Of a stretch of DNA of 64,000 bases, positions 9,770 through 18,999 are shown one piece after another. Positions within the stretch are counted from its first letter, which is position 1, and the number at the start of each line of letters is the position of its first letter. This stretch comes from CAVXHQ01 sp963761735. GTDB taxonomy: Bacteria > Pseudomonadota > Alphaproteobacteria > Rhodobacterales > Rhodobacteraceae. The position numbers and the translations under genes were made by a program. The stretch covers positions 1,167,362 to 1,231,361 of the forward strand of contig CAVXHQ010000005.1 of assembly GCA_963761735.1 (NCBI GenBank). The letters run 5' to 3'. The notes under the pieces are model-generated. The model saw nothing but the letters and a program-made list of their open reading frames with translations. It made no database searches and was not told the origin of the DNA.

Positions 9770-9973
9770 GGGCTATTCCTTCGTGCGGCCGCGTCCCGGA
9801 TCGCGGGCCGGGGGCCATCTCTGGGGCCGGTCCCGCTAGGGGGCGGCGGTTGGGGGCGCGGGCCTGTGCAGACAGACCCGTCAAACGGTTGCCTGCGCAT
9901 AGAAAGAAACGCGGCAGGCGTCAACTGCGAAATGCCCGCGACGGCGCCGTACGTCCTCGACGTCCCTGACGGC

Positions 9974-10789
9974 TCAGCCCGGCGGTGGCAAGGCGGCGAG
10001 CCGTTCGGCCTCGGCGCGGGCCGTCGCGGCAAGGACGGGCCGGCGGGCCCCGGCGCGCGCCGCAAGCGACCGCCAGTACAGCGGCGACAGCGCCCGCGCG
10101 CGACGGTGCACGGCATAGATGAACCGCGGATCGGGCTTGTCCATGATCGAGGTGCGCTGCACCGGAAACCCCTGTTTGACGCTTGTGATCACATCCGTCG
10201 CGGGATGCCCGCCGAACGCCAGCCGGACGATGCCGACGCGCGGATACAGGCCCTGCAACAGGCTCGCATGGCGCACGTCCCTGGCATCGAACCCGTCGAC
10301 GACCATGTAGCCTTCGCAGTCGGGCCGGGGCCGTGTCGCCAGATCGCCCAGCACCGCATCGAAACCGGCGGTTTCGGCGCGGTAGCGGTCGTCGAAGGGG
10401 GCCACGTCGGGATGCACCGACACCTGCGGCGATACCGCGAAGATATGCGTCGCACCCAGCGTTTGCGCAAACCGGAACGCGCCGTAGCCGCCCATCGAAT
10501 AGCCGATCATCCGCACCTTGCGGTAGTGCGCGCACAGCGGCCCGAGGACCGCCTCCATCGCCGCGGTTTCCGAATTGACGAACCAGTCGTTCGCGCGGGT
10601 CTGGATGCGCAGCTGGTCATAGCCGTTCTGATCGAAGGCATGGGTGGTGCGCGCGGGCGGGAAATCGGTCTTGCCGATCTGGCGGAAATCGAACGTCACC
10701 AGCAGCTTGTGGTGACCGCTGGTGAAATATTGCGCGCGCAGGCGGTCGCCGTCGAAAACGAGGCGCTGAAAGGGGCCGGGGCCGCTCAT
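9974..10789 (-). CDS. Alpha/beta hydrolase-like protein (putative esterase)
   Basis: A 271-residue protein with an alpha/beta-hydrolase nucleophile elbow, G-Y-S-M-G-G, near residue 90 ('RMIGYSMGGYGAFRFAQ'), and a later histidine in 'LAFGGHPATD' suited to the catalytic triad. The rest resembles the poorly characterised family found beside polysaccharide or capsule genes rather than a known lipase. The start at 10789 overlaps the end of meaB by four bases (ATGA on the minus strand), showing translational coupling; a longer frame upstream would be inside meaB. Substrate unknown. Confidence 0.75.
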   Translation of the reverse strand: MSGPGPFQRLVFDGDRLRAQYFTSGHHKLLVTFDFRQIGKTDFPPARTTHAFDQNGYDQLRIQTRANDWFVNSETAAMEAVLGPLCAHYRKVRMIGYSMGGYGAFRFAQTLGATHIFAVSPQVSVHPDVAPFDDRYRAETAGFDAVLGDLATRPRPDCEGYMVVDGFDARDVRHASLLQGLYPRVGIVRLAFGGHPATDVITSVKQGFPVQRTSIMDKPDPRFIYAVHRRARALSPLYWRSLAARAGARRPVLAATARAEAERLAALPPPG

Positions 10790-11805
10790 GGGGTATCTCC
10801 GGATTGTGTCAGAGGCGTGATCGCGCGGCGGGCGGCGGTCGCGGGGGGCAGGGTGCCTGCGGCCACCTCCGCCTCGAGGGCCTCGATCCGGGCGGCAAGA
10901 TCTGCGTCGCCCGTCAGCCGCGCCATCAGGGCCGCCGTCAGTTCCTCGTGGAACCAGTGGCGCGCCTGGGCCGCGCGGGTGCGCGCCCAGTGGCCGTTGT
11001 CCTGCCGCGCGAGGGCCAGCGTGGTGATCGCGTCCCATGCCGCGTCCAGCCCCGCGCCGGTCTGCGCCGAGACCATCAGCGCGCGGGGATATTCGGACGG
11101 ATCGCCGGGGCGGGGCCGCATCAGGCGCAGGGCGCCGGCATAATCGGCGCAGGTGCGCGTGGCCTGTGGCATCAGATCGCCGTCGGCCTTGTTCACGAGG
11201 ACCACGTCCGCCACCTCCATGATGCCGCGTTTGACGCCCTGCAATTCGTCGCCGCCCGCCGGAGCCAGCAGCAGGGCGAAGACGTCGCACATCTGCGCCA
11301 CCATGGTTTCCGATTGCCCGACGCCGACGGTTTCGATGAGGATGATGTCATAGCCCGCCGCCTCGCACAGGGCGATCGCCTCGCGGGTGCGGCGCGCCAC
11401 ACCGCCCAATTGCGCGCGCGCGGGCGTGGGCCGGATAAAGGCACCGGGCGCGCGGGTCAGCCGCTCCATCCGGGTCTTGTCGCCCAGGATCGATCCCCCC
11501 GAGCGGGCCGAGGACGGATCGACGGCGAGGACGGCGACGCGGCTGCCCTGCGCGATCAGGCGCAGGCCGAGCGTTTCGATGAACGTCGATTTGCCGACGC
11601 CGGGGGTGCCGGACAGACCGACACGCAGGGCATCGGGGCGCCGCCCGGTCGCAAGGTCGGCGAGCAGGGCCTCGGCGTCCGCGCGGTGATCGGCGCGCGC
11701 GCTCTCGACCAGCGTGATCGCGCGCGACAGGGCCCGCCGCTCGCCGGCAAGAACACCCCGCGCGAGCGAGGCGATGTCGGCGCGCGGGGGGCCGGGATCA
11801 GACAA
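10786..11805 (-). CDS. meaB: MeaB-type GTPase (methylmalonyl-CoA mutase chaperone)
   Basis: About 339 residues of the ArgK/MeaB G3E GTPase family: Walker A 'SGTPGVGKST' near residue 66, 'AVDPSSARSGGSILGDKTRM', 'ETVGVGQSET', and the base motif 'NKAD'. MeaB protects and gates cofactor loading of adenosylcobalamin-dependent methylmalonyl-CoA mutase; the mutase is not in this window. There is no in-frame ATG before the P-loop, so a TTG at 11805 is proposed; it overlaps the stop of the upstream small membrane protein gene (8 bases), as expected for coupled genes. Other TTG codons upstream (to 11850) are possible. Confidence 0.9.
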   Translation of the reverse strand: MSDPGPPRADIASLARGVLAGERRALSRAITLVESARADHRADAEALLADLATGRRPDALRVGLSGTPGVGKSTFIETLGLRLIAQGSRVAVLAVDPSSARSGGSILGDKTRMERLTRAPGAFIRPTPARAQLGGVARRTREAIALCEAAGYDIILIETVGVGQSETMVAQMCDVFALLLAPAGGDELQGVKRGIMEVADVVLVNKADGDLMPQATRTCADYAGALRLMRPRPGDPSEYPRALMVSAQTGAGLDAAWDAITTLALARQDNGHWARTRAAQARHWFHEELTAALMARLTGDADLAARIEALEAEVAAGTLPPATAARRAITPLTQSGDTP

Positions 11806-12169
11806 TGCCGCGCCAGACCAGCCAGGCGACGAGGCAGCCCGCCACGACAAACACCTGCAGCGAAATCAGCGCGAGCAGCCGCAGGATCCTGTCCGTGCGC
11901 TCGACAGCCGGATCGATGCCGCGCAGATGGTCCGTGACGCGGGCGCGCGCATCGGCGATGCGCTGCGGGTCGACCATGCGGGCGAGTTTGGGGTTCTGCA
12001 CCAGCGTTTCGGCCTGCGCGAGAAAGCGCGCGTCGCGGGCGATGGCGCGGGGCAGGCGACGGCCCGCCTTGTCGATCTGACGGGCAAAGGTGCGGCCCCC
12101 GACCCGCAGACGCGTCCGCAAAAGGCCCTGTATTTCCGCGATGCTGGCAGCGACGGTTTCGGTGGTCAT
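11798..12169 (-). CDS. Small membrane protein of unknown function
   Basis: A 123-residue protein that I do not recognise. The N-terminal ~95 residues are charged and probably helical; the last 25 residues form one clear membrane segment (LRLLALISLQVFVVAGCLVA) followed by a short cytoplasmic or periplasmic tail WLVWRGIV, making it a C-tail anchored protein. It overlaps the meaB start and heads the meaB-hydrolase operon. The start at 12169 is the only ATG giving a compact protein. Confidence 0.65.
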   Translation of the reverse strand: MTTETVAASIAEIQGLLRTRLRVGGRTFARQIDKAGRRLPRAIARDARFLAQAETLVQNPKLARMVDPQRIADARARVTDHLRGIDPAVERTDRILRLLALISLQVFVVAGCLVAWLVWRGIV

Positions 12170-12366
12170 GGGCGGATTGTAGAATGCCGTCCCGGGCGGG
12201 CCAATGGGGGCCGGGCGGCGGGCGGCGCAAATCGGCACCGGCGGTGCAGGATGACAACAGACGCGGCGCGACCGGCGGCGGCGCGATGCCCTTGCACCTG
12301 CGGCCCCGCCGGGCGAGGACAGGGCACCGCGGGCCCTGCCAGCGGGTGCCAAATGGAGCGGACGCC

Positions 12367-13143
12367 ATGCTGAACCGGATCACCTTCGGCGACGATACCC
12401 CCGGTATCCCGCTGGTCATCGCCCACGGGCTTTTCGGGTCGGCGCGCAACTGGGGCGTGATCGCCCGCCGGATGGCGGCGACACGGCCCGTCATAACGGT
12501 CGACATGCGCAACCATGGCGACAGCGGCTGGACGCCCGCGCACGATTACCCCGGCATGGCCGGTGATCTGGCGCATGTCGTGGCGGCAGCCGCCGAAACG
12601 CACGGTGGCGCCGTCGATCTGCTGGGCCATTCGATGGGTGGCAAGGCCGCGATGGTGATGGCCGTCACCGCCCCCGGCGCGTTGCGCCGCCTTGTCGTCG
12701 CCGATATCGCGCCCGTGGCCTATGGTCACACGCAGGCCGACAACATCGCCGCGATGATGCGGGTGGATCCGGGATCCGTGTCGAGCCGCGCCGAGGCGGC
12801 GGAAATCCTCGCGATGGACGACCCGCGCGTCGCCGCGTTCTTCTTGCAAAGCCTCGATCTGAAGGAAGAGCGCTGGACCATCAACCTAGAGGTTCTGGCC
12901 CGCGACATGGCCGGTATCGTGGGGTTTCCGACGCTGACGGGCACCTTCGCGGGCGAGGCACTCTTTTTGTCCGGGGAGACGTCCGATTACGTCCTGCCGG
13001 CGCACCGCGACACGATCCGGGCGCTGTTCCCGGCGTCGCATTTCGCCCGGATCCCCGGGGCGGGGCACTGGCTGCACGCCGAAAAGCCGCGCGAATTCGA
13101 GGCGGCGGTGACGGCCTTCCTGGACATGGATTTCGACACCTGA
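12367..13143 (+). CDS. Alpha/beta fold hydrolase (YbfF/ABHD11-like esterase)
   Basis: A 258-residue serine hydrolase. It has the oxyanion region 'IAHGLFGSARNWG', 'VDMRNHGDSGW', the nucleophile elbow 'GHSMGGKAA' near residue 100, and the terminal histidine in 'IPGAGHWLHAEKP', giving a complete Ser-Asp-His triad. The pattern matches the YbfF/ABHD11 group of short-acyl esterases. The start at 12367 gives the normal length; an in-frame extension to 12184 is low-complexity. It is divergent from the meaB operon, sharing the gap 12170-12366. Confidence 0.88.
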   Translation: MLNRITFGDDTPGIPLVIAHGLFGSARNWGVIARRMAATRPVITVDMRNHGDSGWTPAHDYPGMAGDLAHVVAAAAETHGGAVDLLGHSMGGKAAMVMAVTAPGALRRLVVADIAPVAYGHTQADNIAAMMRVDPGSVSSRAEAAEILAMDDPRVAAFFLQSLDLKEERWTINLEVLARDMAGIVGFPTLTGTFAGEALFLSGETSDYVLPAHRDTIRALFPASHFARIPGAGHWLHAEKPREFEAAVTAFLDMDFDT

Positions 13144-13245
13144 CAGCACCACATTTCCGGTGGCCCGGCGGCGCAGTGTGCCCGGGGGGAGTTGAGGATC
13201 GCAGACGGCGGGCATAAGTGATCCCTACGAGTTTAGGAGAGCGTC

Positions 13246-15096
13246 TTGGCCACTGCCCCAATTCCCGCCGCTGCGGCATTGCCCGGTCCCGATGCCGCGA
13301 CATCCTCCGCGGCCCCCGCGCCGCCGCAGACCGTGACCGAGCGCGCAGGCTCGCGCCGGATCGGCGCGCTGGCCGCCCTGTGGCCGTTCATGCGCCCCTA
13401 CGCCGCGATGCTGGCGCTTGCCGTAACGGCGCTGACCACCACGGCGGCACTGTCGCTGATCCTGCCGCTGGCCGTGCGCCGCGTCGTCGATAATTTCGAG
13501 GTGGCGGACGCGCTGCTGCTCAACAGCTATTTCGGCGCGGCGCTGTTCATCGCCGCCCTGCTCGCGGCGGGCACGGCGGTGCGCTATTACCTTGTGACGC
13601 GGCTGGGCGAACGGGTGGTGACGGACATCCGCAAGGCGGTGTTCGACCGGATGATCGGGATGTCGCCCGCGTTTTACGAAAAGATCATGACCGGCGAGGT
13701 TCTGAGCCGGATCACCACCGACACCACGCTGATCCTGTCGGTCATCGGCTCTTCCGCGTCGATTGCACTGCGCAACATGCTGATGCTGGCGGGCGGGCTG
13801 TCCTTGCTGCTGTATACCTCGCCGAAGCTGGCGGGCCTCGTGTTGCTGATCGTGCCCGCCGTGATCGTGCCCATCGTCCTGCTGGGGCGGCGGCTGCGCG
13901 CGTTGTCACGCGAAAATCAGGACTGGATCGCCTCGTCGTCGGGGTCCGCCTCCGAGGCGCTGCTGGCGGCGCAGACCGTGCAGGCGTTCACCCACGAGAC
14001 GCCGAGCCGTGCCGCCTTCGCGGATGTGACGGAGCGCAGCTTTACCGCCGCGCGAAAGCGGATCGGGGTGCGTGCGGTCATGACCGCAATCGTCATATTC
14101 CTCGTGTTCGCGGGCATCGTCGGTGTGCTGTGGATCGGCGCGCAGGACGTGCGTTCGGGCGCGATGAGTGTCGGCGAGCTGGTGCAGTTCGTGATTTATG
14201 CGGTGATCGTGGCGGGCGGCGTCGGCGCCCTGACCGAGGTCTGGGGCGAGGTGCAGCGCGCGGCGGGGGCCACTGAACGGCTGGTCGAACTTCTCACCGT
14301 CGAGGATACCGTCATCGATCCCGCGACCCCTGCACAGGCCGCGGCGCAAGGCGAAATCGCGTTCGACGACGTGGTTTTTCACTATCCCGCGCGCCCCGAG
14401 GTTGCGGCCCTGAACGGCGTGTCGTTCACCGTTCAACCGGGCGAAACGGTGGCGCTTGTCGGTCCGTCGGGCGCAGGCAAATCCACGATCATCCAGTTGC
14501 TGTTGCGGTTCTACGATCCCACTTCCGGGCGGATTTCCATCGGCGGCGCCGCTCTCGATACGCTGGCGCGGGCCGATTTCCGGCAGGCCATGGCCGTCGT
14601 GCCGCAGGATCCGGTGATCTTTGCGGCCACGGCGCGCGAAAACATCCGTTTCGGGCGCCCCGGTGCGACCGACGCGCAGGTCGAGGACGCGGCCCGGGCC
14701 GCTTCGGCCCACGATTTCCTCGCCGTCCTGCCGCAGGGGTTCGACACCTATGTCGGCGAGCGCGGCGTTCTGCTGTCGGGCGGCCAGAAACAGCGTATCG
14801 CCATCGCCCGCGCGATCCTGCGCGATGCCGCCATCCTGTTGCTCGACGAGGCGACGAGCGCGCTCGATGCCGAAAGCGAGGTTGCGGTGCAGACTGCCGT
14901 CGAGGCGCTGTCGGCGGGGCGCACGACCCTTGTGGTGGCGCACCGGCTGGCGACGGTAAAGAAGGCGGACCGCATTCTGGTGTTCGAGGACGGGCGCATC
15001 GTCGCACAGGGCACGCATGACGCGCTGGTCGCGGAAAACGGCCTTTATGCGCGGCTGGCGCGGTTGCAGTTTACCGCCGGGCTTGCAGCCGAATGA
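13246..15096 (+). CDS. ABC exporter, fused permease-ATPase (MsbA-like)
   Basis: A 616-residue half-transporter that functions as a homodimer. An ABC transmembrane domain covers residues about 45-335 (six helices), then an ATPase domain with Walker A 'GPSGAGKST' near 405, Q-loop 'VPQDPVIF', signature 'LSGGQKQR' near 510, Walker B 'ILLLDEATS', and H-loop 'VVAHRLATV'. The N-terminal 40 residues are Ala/Pro-rich. The start is a TTG with a clear AGGAGA eight bases upstream; no good ATG is available. Substrate could be lipid or drug; the family does not resolve it. Confidence 0.92.
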   Translation: MATAPIPAAAALPGPDAATSSAAPAPPQTVTERAGSRRIGALAALWPFMRPYAAMLALAVTALTTTAALSLILPLAVRRVVDNFEVADALLLNSYFGAALFIAALLAAGTAVRYYLVTRLGERVVTDIRKAVFDRMIGMSPAFYEKIMTGEVLSRITTDTTLILSVIGSSASIALRNMLMLAGGLSLLLYTSPKLAGLVLLIVPAVIVPIVLLGRRLRALSRENQDWIASSSGSASEALLAAQTVQAFTHETPSRAAFADVTERSFTAARKRIGVRAVMTAIVIFLVFAGIVGVLWIGAQDVRSGAMSVGELVQFVIYAVIVAGGVGALTEVWGEVQRAAGATERLVELLTVEDTVIDPATPAQAAAQGEIAFDDVVFHYPARPEVAALNGVSFTVQPGETVALVGPSGAGKSTIIQLLLRFYDPTSGRISIGGAALDTLARADFRQAMAVVPQDPVIFAATARENIRFGRPGATDAQVEDAARAASAHDFLAVLPQGFDTYVGERGVLLSGGQKQRIAIARAILRDAAILLLDEATSALDAESEVAVQTAVEALSAGRTTLVVAHRLATVKKADRILVFEDGRIVAQGTHDALVAENGLYARLARLQFTAGLAAE

Positions 15097-15116
15097 CGCC
15101 GTAGCGGCCGGGGCCC

Positions 15117-15177
15117 GAATTCTTTCGAAGAATTCGACGTCGAAGTTTTTGAAAAACTTCGTTCAGGCGTTTTCGAA
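15117..15177. repeat. Cluster of short palindromes after the ABC exporter
   Basis: Three adjacent inverted repeats: GAATTCTT/AAGAATTC with loop TCG (15117-15135); CGAAGTTTTT/AAAAACTTCG (15141-15161, one-base centre); and TTTTCGAAAA at about 15170. They are A/T-rich in a GC-rich setting and could act as a terminator in either direction. The form resembles dispersed palindromic repeats. The rest of 15097-15392 shows nothing else. Confidence 0.6.
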
Positions 15178-15392
15178 AAACTCTGCCTGCGCCCGGCATT
15201 TTACCTTGCGCACCCGGTCGTTTCGCTGCGTCATGCTTGCACCCGCCCGTGCGGCCTTGGCATCAGGATCCGACGGGAACGGCGCGGACGGGAGACTGCG
15301 CAAAAGCGAGACTGCACGAACGGCACAGGGTGCGGACAAGTGACCGCGCGGAAAAACGACCGTGCCGGGTGAAATTCAGGGAGGACACGATC

Positions 15393-17306
15393 ATGAGCTT
15401 TGCCTCGGTCGCAGACCGCAACGCCATCGAGGCGGAAACGACGTGGGAGACGCGCGACATACCCGCCACCACATGGGCGCTTTTGTCTGGCACCGCCGAC
15501 GCCCATCCGGATCGCAAGGCCGTGACGTTTCAGATGTTTGCAGACCCCGGCGCCCGCGCCGACACGCTGACCTGGCGCGCGTTGCGGGAACAGACCGCGC
15601 AGGTGGCCAATATGCTGCGCAGTCATGGCATCGGCGAGACCGATGTTGTGGCCTACATGCTGCCCAACTCGATGGAAACGATCCTGACCTATCTGGGCGG
15701 GCAGGTCGCCGGGATCGTCAGCCCGATCAACCCGCTGATGGAGCCCGAGCAGATCGGCTCGATCCTGCGCGAAACCGGGGCGAAGGTCCTCGTGACCCTG
15801 CGCGCGTTCCCCAAGACGGACGTGGCGCAAAAGGCCGCGCAGGCGGTGGCGCTGGCACCCAATGTCAAGACCGTGCTCGAGGTCGACCTTTTGTCCTATA
15901 TCGGCGGCATCAAGCGGTTCATCGTGCCGCTGATCCGGCCCAAGAACCCGGTGACGCACACCGCCCGGGTCCTGAATTTCAACGCCGAAATGGCCAAACA
16001 CCCGAAAACGCTGGCGTTCGGGGACAGCACGGGCGACCGCGTTGCCGCCTATTTTCACACCGGCGGCACGACGGGCATGCCCAAGGTGGCGCAGCACCGC
16101 TATGGCGGCATCGTGTACAACGCCTGGCTTGGCGCGCGGCTGCTGTTTACCGAAAAGGACGTTCAGATCTGCCCGCTGCCGATGTTCCACGTCTTCGCGG
16201 CCATCGTGTCGCTGGGCGCCTCGCTCGGCTCTGGTGCGCATGTGGTGTTTCCGACACCGCAGGGCTACCGGGGCGAGGGGGTGTTCGACAACTTCTGGAA
16301 GCTGATCGAGCGGCACAGGGTGACGTTCATGATCACCGTGCCCACCGCCCTGTCGGCGCTCATGCAGCGCAAGGTCGACGCCGATATCTCGAGCCTTCGG
16401 ATCGCGTTCTGCGGGTCGTCCCCGCTGCCGCTCGAACTGTATAAGAAATTTGAAAAAGCGGCGTCCGGCGTGGCGATCTGCGAGGGATACGGCCTGACGG
16501 AGGCCACCTGCCTCGTCTCGATCAACCCGCCGGAGGGCGAAAAACGCGTCGGCTCCATCGGCGTGCCGTTCCCGCACACCCATGTGCGGATCATCGACGT
16601 GGCGACGCAGCGCGACATGGACACCGATCAGATCGGCGAAATCTGCGTCGCCTCTCCCGGTGTCTACGATGGCAACACCTATACCGAAAAGGCCAGAAAC
16701 AAGGATCTGTTCTATCCGGGCGCCGACAGCCCCCTCGGCCCGTCGGTGCAATACCTGCGCACCGGCGATCTGGGACGTATCGACGCGGACGGGTATCTGT
16801 GGATCACGGGCCGCGCCAAGGATCTGATCATCCGCGGCGGGCACAACATCGACCCCGCGGAAATCGAGGAGGCGCTGGCAGGTCATCCGTCCGTCGCCTT
16901 TGCCGGGGCCATTGGCCAGCCCGACGCCCATGCGGGGGAAATCCCCTGCGCCTACGTCGAGCTTGTGGACGGCGCGACGGTCACCCCCGACGAGTTGCGC
17001 GCTTTTGCCGAAAAGCACATCTCCGAGCGTGCGGCCTATCCCAAATACATCGAAATCATGGAGGAATTGCCGAAAACGGCGGTGGGCAAGACATTCAAAC
17101 CCGCATTGCGTAAAATGGCGATCACGCGTGTCTATGACGCGGCGCTGTCCAAGGCCGGTGTCGCCGCGACCGTTGCAGAGGTGATCGAGGACAAGAAACG
17201 CGGCCTCGTCGCCCATCTGCGCAAGACCGGCACCGTCGGGAATGCGGATGTGGACGCCGCCCTCGGGGCGTTCACCCGGCCGTGGGTCTGGTCCGACGCG
17301 GACTGA
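15393..17306 (+). CDS. Acyl-CoA synthetase (AMP-forming)
   Basis: A 637-residue member of the adenylate-forming superfamily that activates an organic acid to its CoA thioester via acyl-AMP. Visible motifs: P-loop-like 'HTGGTTGMPK' near residue 222, 'EGYGLTEATC', 'YLRTGDLGRIDADGYLWITG', 'IIRGGHNIDPAEIEE', and the catalytic lysine motif 'ELPKTAVGKTFKP'. The start at 15393 follows GGGAGGAC at the right distance. The extra-long C-terminus after the active lysine (about 75 residues) is unusual but seen in a subset annotated as acyl-CoA synthetases in this order. Substrate chain length unknown; no partner genes nearby. Confidence 0.9.
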   Translation: MSFASVADRNAIEAETTWETRDIPATTWALLSGTADAHPDRKAVTFQMFADPGARADTLTWRALREQTAQVANMLRSHGIGETDVVAYMLPNSMETILTYLGGQVAGIVSPINPLMEPEQIGSILRETGAKVLVTLRAFPKTDVAQKAAQAVALAPNVKTVLEVDLLSYIGGIKRFIVPLIRPKNPVTHTARVLNFNAEMAKHPKTLAFGDSTGDRVAAYFHTGGTTGMPKVAQHRYGGIVYNAWLGARLLFTEKDVQICPLPMFHVFAAIVSLGASLGSGAHVVFPTPQGYRGEGVFDNFWKLIERHRVTFMITVPTALSALMQRKVDADISSLRIAFCGSSPLPLELYKKFEKAASGVAICEGYGLTEATCLVSINPPEGEKRVGSIGVPFPHTHVRIIDVATQRDMDTDQIGEICVASPGVYDGNTYTEKARNKDLFYPGADSPLGPSVQYLRTGDLGRIDADGYLWITGRAKDLIIRGGHNIDPAEIEEALAGHPSVAFAGAIGQPDAHAGEIPCAYVELVDGATVTPDELRAFAEKHISERAAYPKYIEIMEELPKTAVGKTFKPALRKMAITRVYDAALSKAGVAATVAEVIEDKKRGLVAHLRKTGTVGNADVDAALGAFTRPWVWSDAD

Positions 17307-17329
17307 TGCGACGGCACCTGCGGCTCTCG

Positions 17330-17375
17330 GTTCCCCCGCTTTGGCGGTGTATCGGCACGTCCGGGGGGTTTTCTC
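17330..17375 (+). terminator. Possible terminator after the acyl-CoA synthetase
   Basis: CCCCC and GGGGGG flank an inner CCGC-TTTG-GCGG hairpin and are followed by TTTTCT, the layout of a compound intrinsic terminator. The outer loop is long, so the call is tentative. No gene was found in 17307-17526. Confidence 0.4.
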
Positions 17376-17526
17376 TTACGCGGCACCCGGCTAGGGATAA
17401 GGCAATTGGCTCCGATGCGTAAAATAACGTATAGGGCGGGGCCGCAGCGAAGGTTCGAGCCCTAGATGAACGCCCTTGCCGATGTTACCGCCGACGCCCG
17501 CGTCAACAGCGCGAGGGAGGTCCCTC

Positions 17527-18471
17527 GTGGATGAAAGCGCGCCCGGCCAGTTGCCCCTTTCCGCCGCACCGCGCGACAACGATGTGCTGTGCCTCGGCGA
17601 ACCGATGGTCGAGTTTTCCGAGGAAACCACGGGGCGTTACCTGCGCGGGTTCGGGGGCGATACGTCGAACGTGGCGATTGCCGCGGCGCGCGCCGGTGCC
17701 GCCGCGGGCATGGCAACGCGGCTGGGCCGCGATGCGTTCGGCGACATGCTGTGCGAGCTGTGGTCCGACGAAGGCGTTGATGCCAGCGCGGTGATTCGCG
17801 ACCGCGCCGCCGCTACGGGGCATTATTTCGTGCATCAGGGGCCCTCGGGACACACGTTCACCTACGCGCGGCGCGGATCCGCGGCGAGCCTGATGCGCCC
17901 CGGCGATCTGGAGCGCGATGCGGTGGGCCGCGCGCGCGTGCTGCACCTGTCGGGCATCACCTGCGCGATTTCCGCCGGTGCCCGTGCGCTCGCCGAAGAG
18001 GCGGTGGACTGGGCGCGCAGCGACGGCACGCGGGTTTCATTCGATCTGAACTACCGGCCCGCCCTGTCCTCGGTCGAAGAGGCGCGATCCATCGCGCTGA
18101 CGATGTTCAGCCGCGCCGACATCGCCCTGCCAAGCCTCGAGGAGGCGGAACTCGTGTTCGGCCTGACCGAACCGCAGGCGATCCTCGACCGTGTGCTGGG
18201 CCTCGGTCCGCAGGTCGTGGCGCTGACGATGGGATCCGCCGGTGCCTGGGTGGCGAGCCCCGAAGGACGCTGGCGGATCATGCCGGTGTCGGTGCGCCCG
18301 GTGGATGCCAGCGGTGCCGGCGACACATTCGACGGGTATTTTCTGTCGGGCCTGACGGCGGGTGACGATCTGCTTGTCGCGGCAGAGCGCGCCAACGCCG
18401 CCGCCGCCCTGTCCACGACCCGGCGCGGCGCCGTTGCGGGGATACCTTACGCCGCCGAAGTTGCGATCTGA
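17527..18471 (+). CDS. PfkB-family carbohydrate kinase (2-keto-3-deoxygluconate kinase-like)
   Basis: A 314-residue ribokinase-fold kinase. It has 'GGDTSNVAIAAARAGA' near the N-terminus (substrate glycines), 'GHYFVHQGPSGHTFTYARRGSAAS', typical of KDG kinases, and the PfkB signature 'DASGAGDTFDGYF' with the catalytic aspartate. KdgK phosphorylates 2-keto-3-deoxygluconate in the Entner-Doudoroff and uronate routes. The start is set at the GTG of 17527 because GAGGGAGG lies six bases upstream; an ATG at 17476 in frame lacks such a site. The gene stands alone, but sugar-acid dehydratase genes occur 17 kb downstream. Confidence 0.85.
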   Translation: MDESAPGQLPLSAAPRDNDVLCLGEPMVEFSEETTGRYLRGFGGDTSNVAIAAARAGAAAGMATRLGRDAFGDMLCELWSDEGVDASAVIRDRAAATGHYFVHQGPSGHTFTYARRGSAASLMRPGDLERDAVGRARVLHLSGITCAISAGARALAEEAVDWARSDGTRVSFDLNYRPALSSVEEARSIALTMFSRADIALPSLEEAELVFGLTEPQAILDRVLGLGPQVVALTMGSAGAWVASPEGRWRIMPVSVRPVDASGAGDTFDGYFLSGLTAGDDLLVAAERANAAAALSTTRRGAVAGIPYAAEVAI

Positions 18472-18517
18472 TCTTTGAGGTGCGCGATTCGCGGTTGTCT
18501 CCCGCCGGATCGGACAT

Positions 18518-18925
18518 TCAGCCGCGCGCGAGGCCTTCGGCGGCGCGGGTGCAGCCGATCGTGGCCGGATTGAACGGAAAACTGCCCGATGCCGTCGAAT
18601 CGGTGGTGTCGTCGATGTGCACCCGCAGCACCCGCGCGCCGTCGAGGCGGACATAGATCGGCGCAAATCCCCAGTCGGTGCCAAAGGCATCGAATCCGCG
18701 CATTTCACCGCAGACAACTGTCGTTCCGTCGGCCAGCGCAAATCCGTGCATGTCCTGAAACGCTGCCGATTGCGGCGTGCCGAGCGTTGCGGCCGCCGCT
18801 GCCTGTGCGCGTGCCGTGCTTGCAGGATCGAGGTCCATCGGAGTCGCCGGGATACGCGCCGGGCTGACGCAGGCGACCAGCGTTGAGATCACCCCCAAAA
18901 CGAGGAACAGATGCGCACGAACCAT
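18518..18925 (-). CDS. Putative lipoprotein of unknown function
   Basis: A 135-residue protein with a lipoprotein-type signal: MVRAHLFLVLGVISTLVAC, with lipobox L-V-A-C at residues 16-19. The mature part has 'GTTVVCGEMRGFDAFG' and a later cysteine ('TIGCTRAAEG'), so a disulfide in the periplasm is possible. I do not recognise a domain with confidence. An alternative ATG at 18946 adds seven residues; neither has a strong ribosome-binding site. It lies downstream of the TRAP operon on the same strand with a 74-base gap. Confidence 0.65.
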   Translation of the reverse strand: MVRAHLFLVLGVISTLVACVSPARIPATPMDLDPASTARAQAAAAATLGTPQSAAFQDMHGFALADGTTVVCGEMRGFDAFGTDWGFAPIYVRLDGARVLRVHIDDTTDSTASGSFPFNPATIGCTRAAEGLARG

Positions 18926-18999
18926 CCGCCAATTGGACGGCGGCATGGTTAAGATGCAGTTAATTCCGGGAGGGCGGGCCACGTTGGATCGCGGCATCG

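Noticed and set aside
17447..17466. GGTTCGAGCC resembling a tRNA T-arm
   Set aside because: No matching acceptor stem, D-arm or anticodon arm could be built around it, so no tRNA or attachment site is called.
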